DNA of 64,000 bases, taken from Nymphaea colorata. Its lineage: Eukaryota; Streptophyta; Magnoliopsida; Nymphaeales; Nymphaeaceae. The notes beneath the pieces are model-generated. The model searched no databases. It was not told where the DNA came from and saw only the letters and a list, made by a program, of their open reading frames with translations. The stretch spans positions 19,061,655-19,125,654 of the forward strand of contig NC_045143.1 in the NCBI RefSeq assembly GCF_008831285.2, read 5' to 3'. This document shows positions 48,427-58,633 of the stretch, one piece after another. The first letter of the stretch is position 1. Each line of letters opens with the position of its first letter. The position numbers were made by a program, and so were the translations under genes.

Positions 48427-49571
48427 ATGTCTAACTATGATATTTTGGAGATATGTTTATGAATTAAAATGTGCTTCCAACACATCAGTAGGTGAACCAC
48501 ATGAAAGATTGGTCAACTAGAATGGAAAGTGCAGTTGGGAAGGCAAGAGCTACAAAGATCATGGAAGATTCCAACTTATTAATTGCAGGACCAAATTATT
48601 TTGTTGTTACTGTAGTTGGAAGGGTCTAAAATAAAATAGTGAACTCCTTTATTAGCAAGAAGTATGAGTTGGAGGCTTTACTAGTTGACAGGATGCATTC
48701 AAGTGTATTATATAGAATCAAAGGATAGATACTGAGGCAGATTATCCATATAGAGGAGTCCAATCAACATGCGGGCAAAAATATGTATGCGTTATTAGCT
48801 TAGTACCAATTATTGTCAATGTTTTGCTCTATATTTCAAATCTATTTTTTTTGGGTATTGTATGTCAAAAATAATTTATGCACTTTCTTAGATATTTTAA
48901 TCATTTTATTGGCAGTATTAATGTTCTTCTACTAACAACAGCTTAACTATGTTATTTTGGTTGTGCAGAGCTATACTCTCCATTGCCAGCTGAGAAGAGG
49001 CACACCTTGGTTTAGTGGTTGGGCAGACGATTGGAAATACCTCTTAATATGAGCTGATTTTGTTCCAGCTGTTACTTGTAGTGTAGTGTCCATCACAAAA
49101 GTAAGAAATCCAGCTTCTCTTTTGTGCATGCCACAAACAGTTAAAAAAAAAAAAAAACTGATGCGAATAAGCCAACATTAAATATTGCTCGAAGATTTTT
49201 TTTTGTGTGTAATTTAATTTTTTTAATTATTAATGAAATTTGAATTTTCTTTATAGTTGAAAATTAATGTGTACGTGTGGCAGAAGCAGACGGGACACAG
49301 TATACGGGCGGGGGTGGCACATGTATAAAAGACGTCTTCCGGCATTCATGACTCATGAGGCACCACCTCTCATTCAAAACGGTGCATGAAAATCTCGAAA
49401 GTTGTGCGTTCGGCCAGGAGAAACCCTCCCGCCCTTTTATAAAGGCCGGAAACGTTTTATCGGTTGTAAACGATTTAATTTTTTTATAATAAATACGTTT
49501 TATCCATTAATTAGTGAGTTCTCACTCTCTCTTTTCCTTTTATATATATATATATATTTGTCTGTTACACT
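48427..49571. other. AT-rich intergenic DNA right of CACTA
   Basis: No gene is recognised. Short frames in 48480-48780 are broken by stops. The tail is A/T-rich, with a GC-richer patch at about 49280-49450. Confidence 0.55.
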
Positions 49572-49695
49572 ATTTGTCTGTTACACCTGTATTACAACAC
49601 CAGCAAGTCTTTCTCTTTTTTATATATATATACATATATGTATATATATATAAAAAAGAGAAAGACTTGCTGGTGTTGTAATACAGGTGTAACAG

Positions 49696-49701
<6 letters not shown>
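49572..49701. repeat. Perfect 130-bp palindrome
   Basis: The 65-base left arm (49572-49636) is the exact reverse complement of the right arm (49637-49701), centred on ACATATATGT. The arms hold non-repetitive text (for example ACACCTGTATTACAACACCA) plus an inner TA tract. The outermost 15 bases also occur as a direct copy just to the left (49556-49570). It could fold as a long hairpin. It may be a very young MITE, a foldback, or an assembly artefact. Confidence 0.95.

Positions 49702-49733
<32 letters not shown>
49702..49733. repeat. (TA)n microsatellite
   Basis: A TA run immediately right of the palindrome. Confidence 0.85.
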
Positions 49734-49744
<11 letters not shown>

Positions 49745-49857
49745 GAGTATAAAAAACCATTGCTAAATAAAAAAACTGTGCCTATTAATTTCTACGCATG
49801 AGTTAATAGGCACTGTTTTTGATATTTGAACCGTTGCTACGATGGTTTTTCATATTC

Positions 49858-50612
49858 TTAACGATCGGGCCGGGCCGGCCCGGTAAGGTTCGGCCCAACC
49901 CGGTAAGGTTCGGCCCGTCGGGCCGGCCAGCCCGGCCCAGGCCCAGTCGGGTACCGGGCCTGGCCACCAAAACTTAGGCCAGGCCCGGCCCGCCGACCTC
50001 CTCGCCTGTTGCCGACCTCCCTCCTTCTGCCCGAACTCCCATTGGTGTCGGTTAGATCGTAGAAGGCTTGGTTGGTGGCTGGTTCCTGGATGGGAGAAGA
50101 TGAGGAAATGGTCGATTTTGATGCCATGTAGGAGAGGGTGGTCGACTGGGAGTAGTGTTTGCTGACCTTGGAGGATTTGACGCCCCTCTTGCAGACGCTG
50201 ATCCCACCGGAGCTCGCTTCGGCTTTCAGCATCACACTGGATCCTTGTCGGACCATCCTGGATGTGAACCGTGCTTCTCAAAACACCACCACAAGGCTCC
50301 GGCGCCATGTCGACACGCTCTCTAAAAATCTGAAATCGGGAAGGGGGAGGGAGACGGGAAGGGGGGGGGAGGGGGAACTGGGAAGGGGAAGGAGAAGGGA
50401 GAGGGAGACGGGAAGGGGGAAGGAGACGGGAAGTGGGGAAGGGAGCCCGTCGGGGGGAACTGGGAAGGGGAGGGGAAACTGAGACGGGAAGGGGGGAAGG
50501 AGACGGGAAGTGGAGAAGGCCGAAGGGGGAGGGAGCCCGTCGGGCCGACCGGGCCACCGCCGGTCCGGCCTATCCGGCCTTGGCCTGGCCCGGCCAGACG
50601 CCCAGCCTTAGA
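49858..50612. repeat. GC-rich island with GGCC-rich and purine-rich low-complexity repeats
   Basis: The left part (49860-49995) is built of GGGCCGG/CCCGG words, including a repeated GGTAAGGTTCGGCCC. The middle (about 50000-50335) has ordinary composition and is open on both strands: the minus strand encodes SKHYSQSTTLSYMASKST and the plus strand LTPLLQTLIPPELASAFS, neither recognised. The right part (50336-50540) is almost pure purine on the plus strand, with GGGAAGGGGGAGGG-type runs that fit G-quadruplex patterns, and a GGCC-rich tail and (TA)n follow. It resembles a small gene fragment or retrosequence between low-complexity ends. I assign no gene. Confidence 0.55.
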
Positions 50613-50618
50613 TTCTAC

Positions 50619-50620
<2 letters not shown>

Positions 50621-50666
<46 letters not shown>
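50621..50666. repeat. (TA)n microsatellite
   Basis: A TA run of about 46 bp abutting the GC-rich island. Confidence 0.88.
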
Positions 50667-50669
<3 letters not shown>

Positions 50670-52380
50670 AAAATTAGATGTCTTAATGCATATATAAGGC
50701 TAATTTAATATAAAAAATTTAGTTTTATATGTTTTTATAAAAAATCTTAATTTTCTTAACATCAAAATTTTAATCTTGTAAGAGCCGTTTATTTTCCATT
50801 ATTATAAATACATTACTAAACCCAAAAAATGATTAACTTAATAAAGTATTACGTGATTTACTAATTTTAGTCCAAGGATCAGACGATTTTAGTAAAGTCT
50901 GGCTAAGTGAATGGACCAGTGTGGACAAACCAATTGTCAGTATGCAAGCACACTAGAAAGGTGAATAAATGGGCAATGACAGATCCGCTCCAGTTACAGT
51001 GAACCAATTCTGCTCGACAAGTTGCCTGACTGGTAGAATTAATTCACGCACATTCTCAACGGTGCAATGCACGAGGTTGTTGTACACTTGTGTGCTGGGT
51101 AAGTGAATGCTTACTTACTTACCAAAAAAAAAAAAACAGAGAGGAGGGTTATTTTAAAACTTATTTAAAAAGAAATATTCTTTTTAATCATTTAACTTTT
51201 TCTTTTTCAGCTTTTTTCAAAAGTTCTCTTTTTTTTTTTTTTATTAATAAAGATTGGTAGGTTGGGCTAGCCAAGATTGCAATTTCCCCACCTCACCATC
51301 CCCCTCTTTCTCTCTCTCCTAATGGTTTTCTTTGGTTTCTTCTAGTAGGTTAGATTTCTCTTTCTTCCTTGTCAAGCCCTTGCCTTTACCTTGCAGTCTT
51401 CTTAATCCCCTTGTTCATCTTCTTAATCTTATAATTGCTAAGGATTCTTGTTTTCAGCTTTTTACTTTCTTCGTCGTTGCCACCATTTGACGTTTTGTTA
51501 TTTCATTTAATATGCTAACGTTTGCAAGAAATCCAGAAATTATGGGTGTGGGGTTTATGTCTGTGAATTTTCATCCACAAATTTCTATCCAAGAATTAGT
51601 CTGTTCGTTGTCTAGCCATTACATGGGCCTTTTAATAAAGGTCGTGTGCGCTGTTCTGTGTGGCTACTAAAAGAAGGGGATGTTTTTTGTAATTTTAAAA
51701 AAATGTCCTTTGTAGTCATGTCACTTTTTTTTATTTTCTTTTTCTTCTTTGACAAAAGCTCGTTTTCTTTTATATGAACAAAAGGTATTTTTGTCATTAA
51801 CTATACTGACCCACCGTTACAACGCATATAACCAGTTTTTTGAGTCTTTAGGCTCTATCTATAGTTGCCTTCCTGAATGTTTGAGATCTGACGGACTACA
51901 TCTTTCATGGTGATCATCTTGTGCAAAAGAAAATGAGTGGACGGGAACATTGAGACAGTGCATTTCAGTAACGAGGAAGAGTGGGTGACCAGCACTTTTA
52001 TAGTTAACGGAAAGATGTTTGATAACAAGAATTTTTTGTTCCTTTAAACTATAATCACTAATAACACAAATTAGATTGACAACAAATAAAAAAAAAAATT
52101 TTTTGACATTAATAAAATTAAAAAAACGCATCGTTTTTATTTTTTTTTTAATACATTTTTTAAAGTTTTAAATGGCTAATTAATTTATCACTTTTTTTTT
52201 TGTTTTTTCCAATAGAAAAAACGCTTTTTATGTGACTATAGTTGAAAAACAGAACACATTCAAGAAACCACAAAGTTTACAGATATACATTTTCTGTCGG
52301 CAGATCTTCGTCCGACCTTAGAGGTCGAACAAAAAACTGTGGACAAAAGTTGGCACTCTCGCCCAAGAAATCAACAACGC
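50670..52380. other. AT-rich intergenic DNA
   Basis: No gene is seen. The segment at 51730-51850 (GGTATTTTTGTCATTAACTATACTGAC, then CAACGCATATAACCAG) resembles 8750-8820, showing another dispersed repeat family. C/T-rich text at 51290-51430 could be a 5' UTR-like remnant, but no frame follows it. Confidence 0.5.
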
Positions 52381-52381
52381 A

Positions 52382-52777
52382 TAAGGGGCGTTTGGATGAC
52401 ACCTGTTTCTATCTTAGTTTTGTAAAAGCTAGGCTTTATAAAAACTAAGCTTTTTAATGTTTTAAAAATTTTGTTATCCAAAACTTGGTTTTTGAATAAT
52501 CTAAAATGGATCAAGTTTTTCACTTATATTTACAAAACCAGGTTTTCTCAAAACTAAGTTTTTTTTCAAACTCAATTTTGATGGCACCTTAACCGTCCTG
52601 GTTCTTGGACGGTTCTTAAAGTAAAACCAAATTTTTCCTCCAAAACCTAGTGTTATTGCCAAAACTAAGCAAAACCTGATTTTGAAGTGCCACCAAACAC
52701 CCAATTAATCATTTACTGCACGCAATGTGGCATGGATAAAACTGAAAAGAGCGAAAATCCCATCAAACGCCCCTTAA
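52382..52777. mobile_element. MITE-like element with TAAGGGGCGTTTG inverted ends
   Basis: The left end TAAGGGGCGTTTGGATG (52382-52398) is matched inversely by CATCAAACGCCCCTTAA (52761-52777), giving a 396-bp non-coding element. The interior is rich in CAAAACCxxGTTTT words and related to 9111-9378. The ends could include a TAA/TTA target site as in PIF/Harbinger MITEs, but I cannot distinguish this from hAT or Mutator derivatives. Confidence 0.7.
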
Positions 52778-53031
52778 ATGTTATGGGCATCTTGGTTGAA
52801 GTTCTACCTTTTTTTTTTTAAACTATAAAAACATCTCTTTGTTTTTACTCTGTGCGTACTACAGAACTTTTTCCTTTTAGTATTTCATGGTTGTGCGAAA
52901 TGCGTTATTATGCTTAGGGGGCGTTTGATACGCCGAAAATATACTGTAGCAACGGAAAAAAAATTCAAATCTTAAAAATTTTTCTGGTTTATCAAACGCG
53001 AAAAAAAAAATCGACCGTTACGATCGATTTC

Positions 53032-53099
53032 GGAAATTTTTTTCTGAAAAAAAATTTCCACCCGAAGGGGTGGAAATTTATTTCCAGAAAAATTTTTTT
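53032..53099. repeat. Hairpin-forming inverted repeat inside the 52.9-kb element
   Basis: Arms around the centre CACCCGAAGGGGTG extend outward as GGAAATTTTTTTCTG... and ...CCAGAAAAATTTTTTT, about 32 bases each, with a few mismatches. Confidence 0.75.
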
Positions 53100-53240
53100 G
53101 CCCGTTAGGGCATTCTCGCTTCCTCTCGCTCGCGTCGCCCGTGTCTTTCTCTCGCCCGCTCCCCGCAGCCTCCTCTTCCTCTCGCTCTCTCCAGCTGCTC
53201 TCTCGCTCTCCCCTTCTTCAAGTTTCGGCGGCGGCGCCCG

Positions 53241-53450
53241 GTGATGTCGGCCCCCCGACGGCCGGCCTTCAAGCTCCACGAGAGGCGGCAGGGCTTAAGG
53301 AAGCTCGATATCAAGCTCAGCATCGTGGCGCTCTGGCCGCCCCACCCTTCCCCTCTATCTCAGCAGCTCCTTCTCTCCCCCACCACCGCCCTCTCCAACC
53401 TCTCCCTCTCCGGCAGCGAGTCGTCGTCACCGCCAGGGCCCAACACAGAG
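53241..53450 (+). pseudogene. Possible captured gene fragment
   Basis: The frame starts ATGTCGGCCCCCCGACGG and encodes MSAPRRPAFKLHERRQGL, RKLDIKLSIVALW and a Ser/Pro-rich tail, then reaches GAGGTAACG, a reasonable 5' splice site, at about 53450. The frame continues open through the following minisatellite. GC-rich composition contrasts sharply with the surrounding A/T-rich DNA. The source gene is not recognised, and I make no claim that it is expressed. Confidence 0.4.
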
Positions 53451-53455
53451 GTAAC

Positions 53456-53752
53456 GGAAGAGGAGAAGGCCATCGTGGAAAGAGGAAGAAAGGGAAAGAG
53501 GAAGAAAGAAGGGGAAAGGGAAGAAAGGGGAAAGAGGAAGAAGGGGAAAGAGAAGAAAGAAGGGGAAAGGGAAGAAAGGGGAAAGAGGAAGAAGGGGAAA
53601 GAGAAGAAAGAAGGGGAAAGGGAAGAAAGGGGAAAGAGGAAGAAGGGAAGAAAGGGGAAAGAGGAAGAAAGAAGGGGAAAGGGAAGAAAGGGGAAAGAGG
53701 AAGAAAGAAGGAGAAAGGGAAGAAAGGGAAAAGAGGAAGAAAGAAGGAAAGG
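53456..53752 (+). repeat. 51-bp purine minisatellite
   Basis: A G/A-only region is built from a 51-bp unit that encodes 17 residues (EERGKRKKGKEKKEGER), with two near-identical full copies starting at 53521 and 53572 and shorter derivatives on both sides. Because 51 is a multiple of three, the frame stays open, giving a highly charged peptide. A pure purine strand of about 300 bases could form triplex DNA. Confidence 0.88.
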
Positions 53753-54009
53753 GCATCGTCCTGCACCTCTCCTCAGGCACACAGTCGTCATCTTTCTCTC
53801 CTCAGGCACACAGTCGTTCTCTGCCTCTCCTCAGGCACAGAACCGTCGTCTTCCTCTTCCTTCTTTTCCAATTTTTTTTCATCAAACAAAGAAAATTTTT
53901 TTCAGAAAAATAAGGTGGTTTTGGACATTGGAATTTTATTTCCTATTTATCATTTCCAGGAATTTTTTTCTGAAAATTTTTTTCATTTTTAAATTTCCTG
54001 CCATCAAAC

Positions 54010-55055
54010 GGCCCCTTAATGACAAAAGTACCTTTTATTCAAACAGTAAAAGATAAGTTTTTGATATGATAAAAATAAAAATGAAAAAATGAAATGACTA
54101 CAAATGACATGCTTTTTTTTAAATTATAAAAACATCCATCTTTTTTTAATGCGTATAAAAGTTGTGCACAAATAACAGCACAAAATTTCGTACGCCAACA
54201 GAGTTAATGAGAGTACCCATGGTTCACAAAAAGAAAAAAGATAAATTTATTGTAAGGTAAAAAAGAAAACAAAAAAGTGAAATGACTATAAAAGACATAT
54301 TTTTTTAAAATTACAAAAACGTCTTCTTTTTTTAGTGCATACCATGTAATTTTTACTAAATGTGACAAAGTTTGTTACATGTGTTATACTGTGCACTAAA
54401 TTTCATGTGTTAGTATGGTTAATGACAAAATTACTTTTATTCACACAAAAAAAAGTTTTTGGTAAAATAAAAATAAAAATAAAAATTTAAAAAGTAAATG
54501 AATATACAAGAAATGCTTTTTTTGTAAATTACAAAAACATTCCAGAAATGCTTTTTTTGTAAATTACAAAAACATTCCCTATTTTTTAGGGCGTACCTCA
54601 AGTGCGCACACATAACAACACACACAATTTTTACTAAATGTGACAAAGTTTGTTATATGTGCTATTTCGTGCACGAAATTTGTGCATGATAAAAGTACCC
54701 TTCATGGTAAGATAAAAATAAAAATAAAAAAAGTGAAATGAATAGAAAGGACATGCTTTACAATAACATCTCTCATTTTTTAGAGTACATAAGCTGTACA
54801 CGCATAACGGCAGACACATTATTTACTAAATGTGAGAAAGTTTGTTACATGGGCTATAGTGCACGAAATTCCGTGTGACATATGGTTAATGATAAGATAT
54901 GCCTCATTCACACAAAAAAAAAAGGATAAGTTTTTGTTTAAGATAAAAATGAAAATAAAAAAGTGAAATGAATATAAAAAACATTTTTTTTTAAATTACA
55001 AAAACATCCCCTGTTTTTTACTTGTAAGTATGTAAGGTGCATGCATAAGGCACGC
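54010..55055. repeat. Degenerate tandem array, about 5 copies of a 190-240-bp unit, upstream of the P450
   Basis: The core AAAGTGAAATGAATATAAAA and its variants, followed by a GACATGCTTTTTTT-like stretch and AATTACAAAAACATCCC, recurs near 54087, 54279, 54490, 54735 and 54963. In between, ACTAAATGTGACAAAGTTTGTTACATG-type and GTGCACGAAATTT-type text also repeats. A 34-bp direct duplication (AGAAATGCTTTTTTTGTAAA...) lies within one copy near 54510-54578. The array ends about 230 bp before the P450 start codon. Confidence 0.85.
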
Positions 55056-55286
55056 AATCTTTGTGAACCCTAAAGCCCACAACATGGTGGTTGCTGGGTC
55101 CCACCTCGTTCAAAGGAGCTCTCCACACCATAAACGTTCAAATTAAGCACGCATTGAAGATCTTGTCTTTTTGACACCTGTATCTCCGGTTACGTCCTTT
55201 TGCTTGCTGTACTGTAGCTATCAGCCTCTTCCTCCTCCACTATTTCACGACCCCTGATCGTCTTCAACCTTGCGCGCCAGTCCACC
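55056..55286 (+). promoter_or_regulatory. Presumed CYP71 promoter and 5' UTR
   Basis: This is the 230-bp gap between the tandem array and the P450 ATG. The last 90 bases are C/T-rich (CAGCCTCTTCCTCCTCC), as in many plant leaders. No unambiguous TATA box is seen, so the extent is inferred from position only. Confidence 0.35.
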
Positions 55287-56259
55287 ATGAAGCTCCTCGC
55301 CATGGCGTACGACGCCTTTCTCCCTAGCTCTCTCCTTTTTTTCTCCTTCTTCCTCACTGCCCTCCTCATCCTTCCCCTGATTCTCCTTTTCTTTTCACTG
55401 TCTCGAAAGTCCGCTGGTTCCCGCCTCCGGCCACCAGGCCCCTCTCGTCTACCGATAATAGGAAACCTTCACCTTCTCGGCGACATGCCACATCGCTCCC
55501 TCGAGCAGCTCGCCAAGAAGTACGGAGACCTCATGTTCCTCCAGCTGGGCCAGGTCCCCACCATCGTTATCTCCTCCGCCCGGCTGGCTCGTCAGGTCAT
55601 GAAGACCCATGACCACGCCTTCGCCAGTCGCCCGGCCCTGCTCTCAGCTCAATACCTCTCCTACGGCTGCTCCGACGTCACGTTCTCCCCCTACGGCCCA
55701 TATTGGCGCCAGGCCAGGAAGATCTGCGTTACAGAGCTGCTGGGCTCCAGGCGCATCCAGTCGTTCCAGCACATACGGGAAGAGGAGATCGGCCGGCTGG
55801 TGGCGTCGATCGGCAGCCTGGCCGACCGGCTAGAAGGCGGCGGGGCCGCCGATCTAAGCGACGCCTTCTTTGGCCTGGCGAATAACATCTTGTGCAGGGT
55901 GGCATTTGGAAAGAGGTTCTCCAAGGGAGGGCTTAACGAGATTTTGACGGAGACGCAGGCGCTGTTCGCGGGGTTCTCCGTCGGCGATTTCTTCCCTTCC
56001 TTGCGCTTGCTGGACGTTGTCACGGGGCTGACGGGGCGGTTGAAGGCGAACCTGCGGGACTTGGATCGGATATCCAGCGAAATAATCGCCGAGCATGTGG
56101 ACCCCGGAAGGCCTCCGCCGGCACACAAGGACTTCGTGGACGTGCTGCTGCAAGTGCAAAGGGAGGGCAACCTGGACGTGCCCATTAGTGACGACAACAT
56201 CAAAGCTTTAGTCCTGGTTCTCTCTCTCTCTCTCGCTCTTTTTCTTTCTCTCTCTCTCT

Positions 56260-56350
<91 letters not shown>

Positions 56351-56923
56351 CTTTATATGTTACAAATATAATTTTATGAGTGAACTTATGATTTATGAAA
56401 TAGAAAAATGAGAAAAAGAAAAGAACAAAGATTTGATGTCTGAATTGAACTTTATTAATAAAAGAAATTGACGATATTACTTTTCAAAACTTCATAAAGT
56501 CAAATTTCTGTAATCCTGTGAGTCTGGCGAAAATAGAGATTTTTATATAATTTGACTTGCCATGCGGTCGGTAAAGAAAGATTAGGTGGGACACGATTAT
56601 ATATATATCTTATACAGCCGTCCTCACAAGTCGTGCACGGAAGCTTCATCCTCCGGTCAATGACAAGCACCACTTGAAAAACAAAAAGCTTGGCTATTTT
56701 TTTGCCCCCATGGTATAAGCAATCTAGTTAGTATCGGTATGTCGGTATGAAATATGTATTTATTGGCTTTTATCAGCCTTATTTAATTTTTAACTAAAAA
56801 GCATTCAAACTATTTGAAACTAATTTAATATATAAAAATAAAAAAGTGAATAACTCATATTAGACAGTCCTTATACCTCAGTACTGGTCAATACGGTCCG
56901 TTAAGGCCGTAAGGGCTAACATT

Positions 56924-56966
<43 letters not shown>

Positions 56967-58597
56967 TGAAAAAACTAATTGCTATTACTATTATTATTAT
57001 TATTATTATGCATTTATTTGCACTTTGGTACTCTTTTCACCATTAACGTATCTAGATGATCCCTTTTGGACCAGATTGGTCCAATAAAAAAGCATAGTAG
57101 CTACTGGAAAAGACAAAATTTTCAGAGTTGCACGCTGTCATTGTTTTATGATTCTCTTCTAAAATTTAGAGTAGGTTCACAGTTTTTTTATTATACTCAA
57201 TGTTTTGGGGCAGATTCATGTAACAACAAGGTTTTATTAACTTTGCCAAAAGCTCGTCCCTTATCAGCAACGGGTGCTTTTATGTAGTTAACAAAGGTAA
57301 ATTTGCAACCGAATCCTTATTTTTTTGATGATAGGCAAAATTTCTCTCTCCTTATTCGGTTTTTACTCCTATTTCCTAGTGCATTAATATTAGGTCCCAA
57401 AACAGGAGTGAGGTCAACCACAGGTCCAGAGGGTTTGGTTTTCGTTTATGATCAGTTCAAACATTGCGAGGAACAAGATAGCCAGTTCTTGTTGTCTCAA
57501 GGACAAGAAAAACAAAGGCCGCTCCATGGAGCCACCTTTGATTCAAAGAGATGAAACCACCAAGGGAATACCGCCACAGGCCCGTTCGTGTGGGCGCAAA
57601 CATGCGAATTTGTCCGCCCTAACAACCAAAGTCCGTGATTTTTTATCCTAGCTTTTCCGGCCCTATTTTTACCCCGATTTTTTTTTACTTGCATTCAAAC
57701 AAGACACGTGAAAGTCTCAAATTATTGGAGACAGTAATTTACAAGCCTGTTCGTCATATTGGGCTGGACAATTCAGGGCGGAGCCGTAGGGGCCTGCCCA
57801 CCCTAAAAAAGTTTTTTGTTTTTTTTATGTTTACATGTAAATTTTATAAATTTTCTTTATGTAATATAAAAAATTTAAAAAATAATATTTCGGCTCTTGT
57901 TAACTTCACTTAGACCTTAAGAAAAATTTCTGGATCCACCTCTAAGCATGACACCAACATGAACACTTAGCCTGACGCGATTAGATTAAAATATAAGTCA
58001 GGTTGACTTGGGCCGACTTGGCCCGAACCGACTTAGCACAACACAATTTTAAGGATCAAGCCAAGGGTTAAGATGGCTGGTCAAATAAGGAGTACTAGTT
58101 GGGTACTGAGCACTGTGCCAAACCTTAACTGAGACCACTAACTTTACAGATACAAAACATCGATTAGATGTTTTTGTTCAATTGGTTGAATTTTTTGAAT
58201 GGGCCTGTCAATGTCGCCGTCCACAATTCAATTCAAGACCAGGACCAGTCATAGGCCAAAGTCTGAGCAAGCAAAAAATTTCTCATAAGTGCCTAATTTT
58301 ATTCTACAAAATTGTTATGGGGATTAAATTAAAATTTCTAATGCTGCTAAGCACCAGTCAAATTTTACTTTTCAAAATATCTGAGAGAAGGGGATTGGCT
58401 CCTCTCCTAACATTACAAGAGGAACCAAAACATACTGATTTACCCTGACAGCATTTGGTAACAAGAACACTAATAAGTTATTTTGAAATGTGGTGGCCCA
58501 TAAATTTCTTGTCGTTTTTGAAACAGGTTCACAGAACCTTGTGTTTGTCAAGAATGTAGTGTTCATGTTACCAAATGCCATCAAAGAGTATGTGCCT

Positions 58598-58633
<36 letters not shown>

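Larger units (their letters stand above)
52914..54019. mobile_element. 1.1-kb element with TTAGGGGGCGTTTGAT inverted ends and GC-rich interior
   Basis: The left end TTAGGGGGCGTTTGAT (52914-52929) is matched inversely by ATCAAACGGCCCCTTAA (about 54003-54019). A/T-rich subterminal parts with repeated TTTTTTTCTGAAAA words flank a GC-rich core (53100-53870). The core begins like a 5' UTR (CTCTCGCTCGC), has an open frame from 53241, a GAGGTAACG donor-like site near 53448, and a purine minisatellite. This structure suggests a non-autonomous DNA element that has picked up gene sequence. No transposase is present. Confidence 0.6.

Noticed and set aside
50159-50557. Open frames on both strands over 49.85-50.56 kb as genes
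   Set aside because: They are driven by GC-rich and purine repeats. The core is short, unrecognised and open on both strands.
53317-53809. Minus-strand frames rich in Phe, Leu, Pro and Ser across 53.3-53.8 kb
   Set aside because: These are the shadow of the purine minisatellite read on the other strand.
55691-56203. 170-residue minus-strand frame opposite P450 exon 1
   Set aside because: This is an antisense shadow of a clear P450 exon with high GC at third positions.
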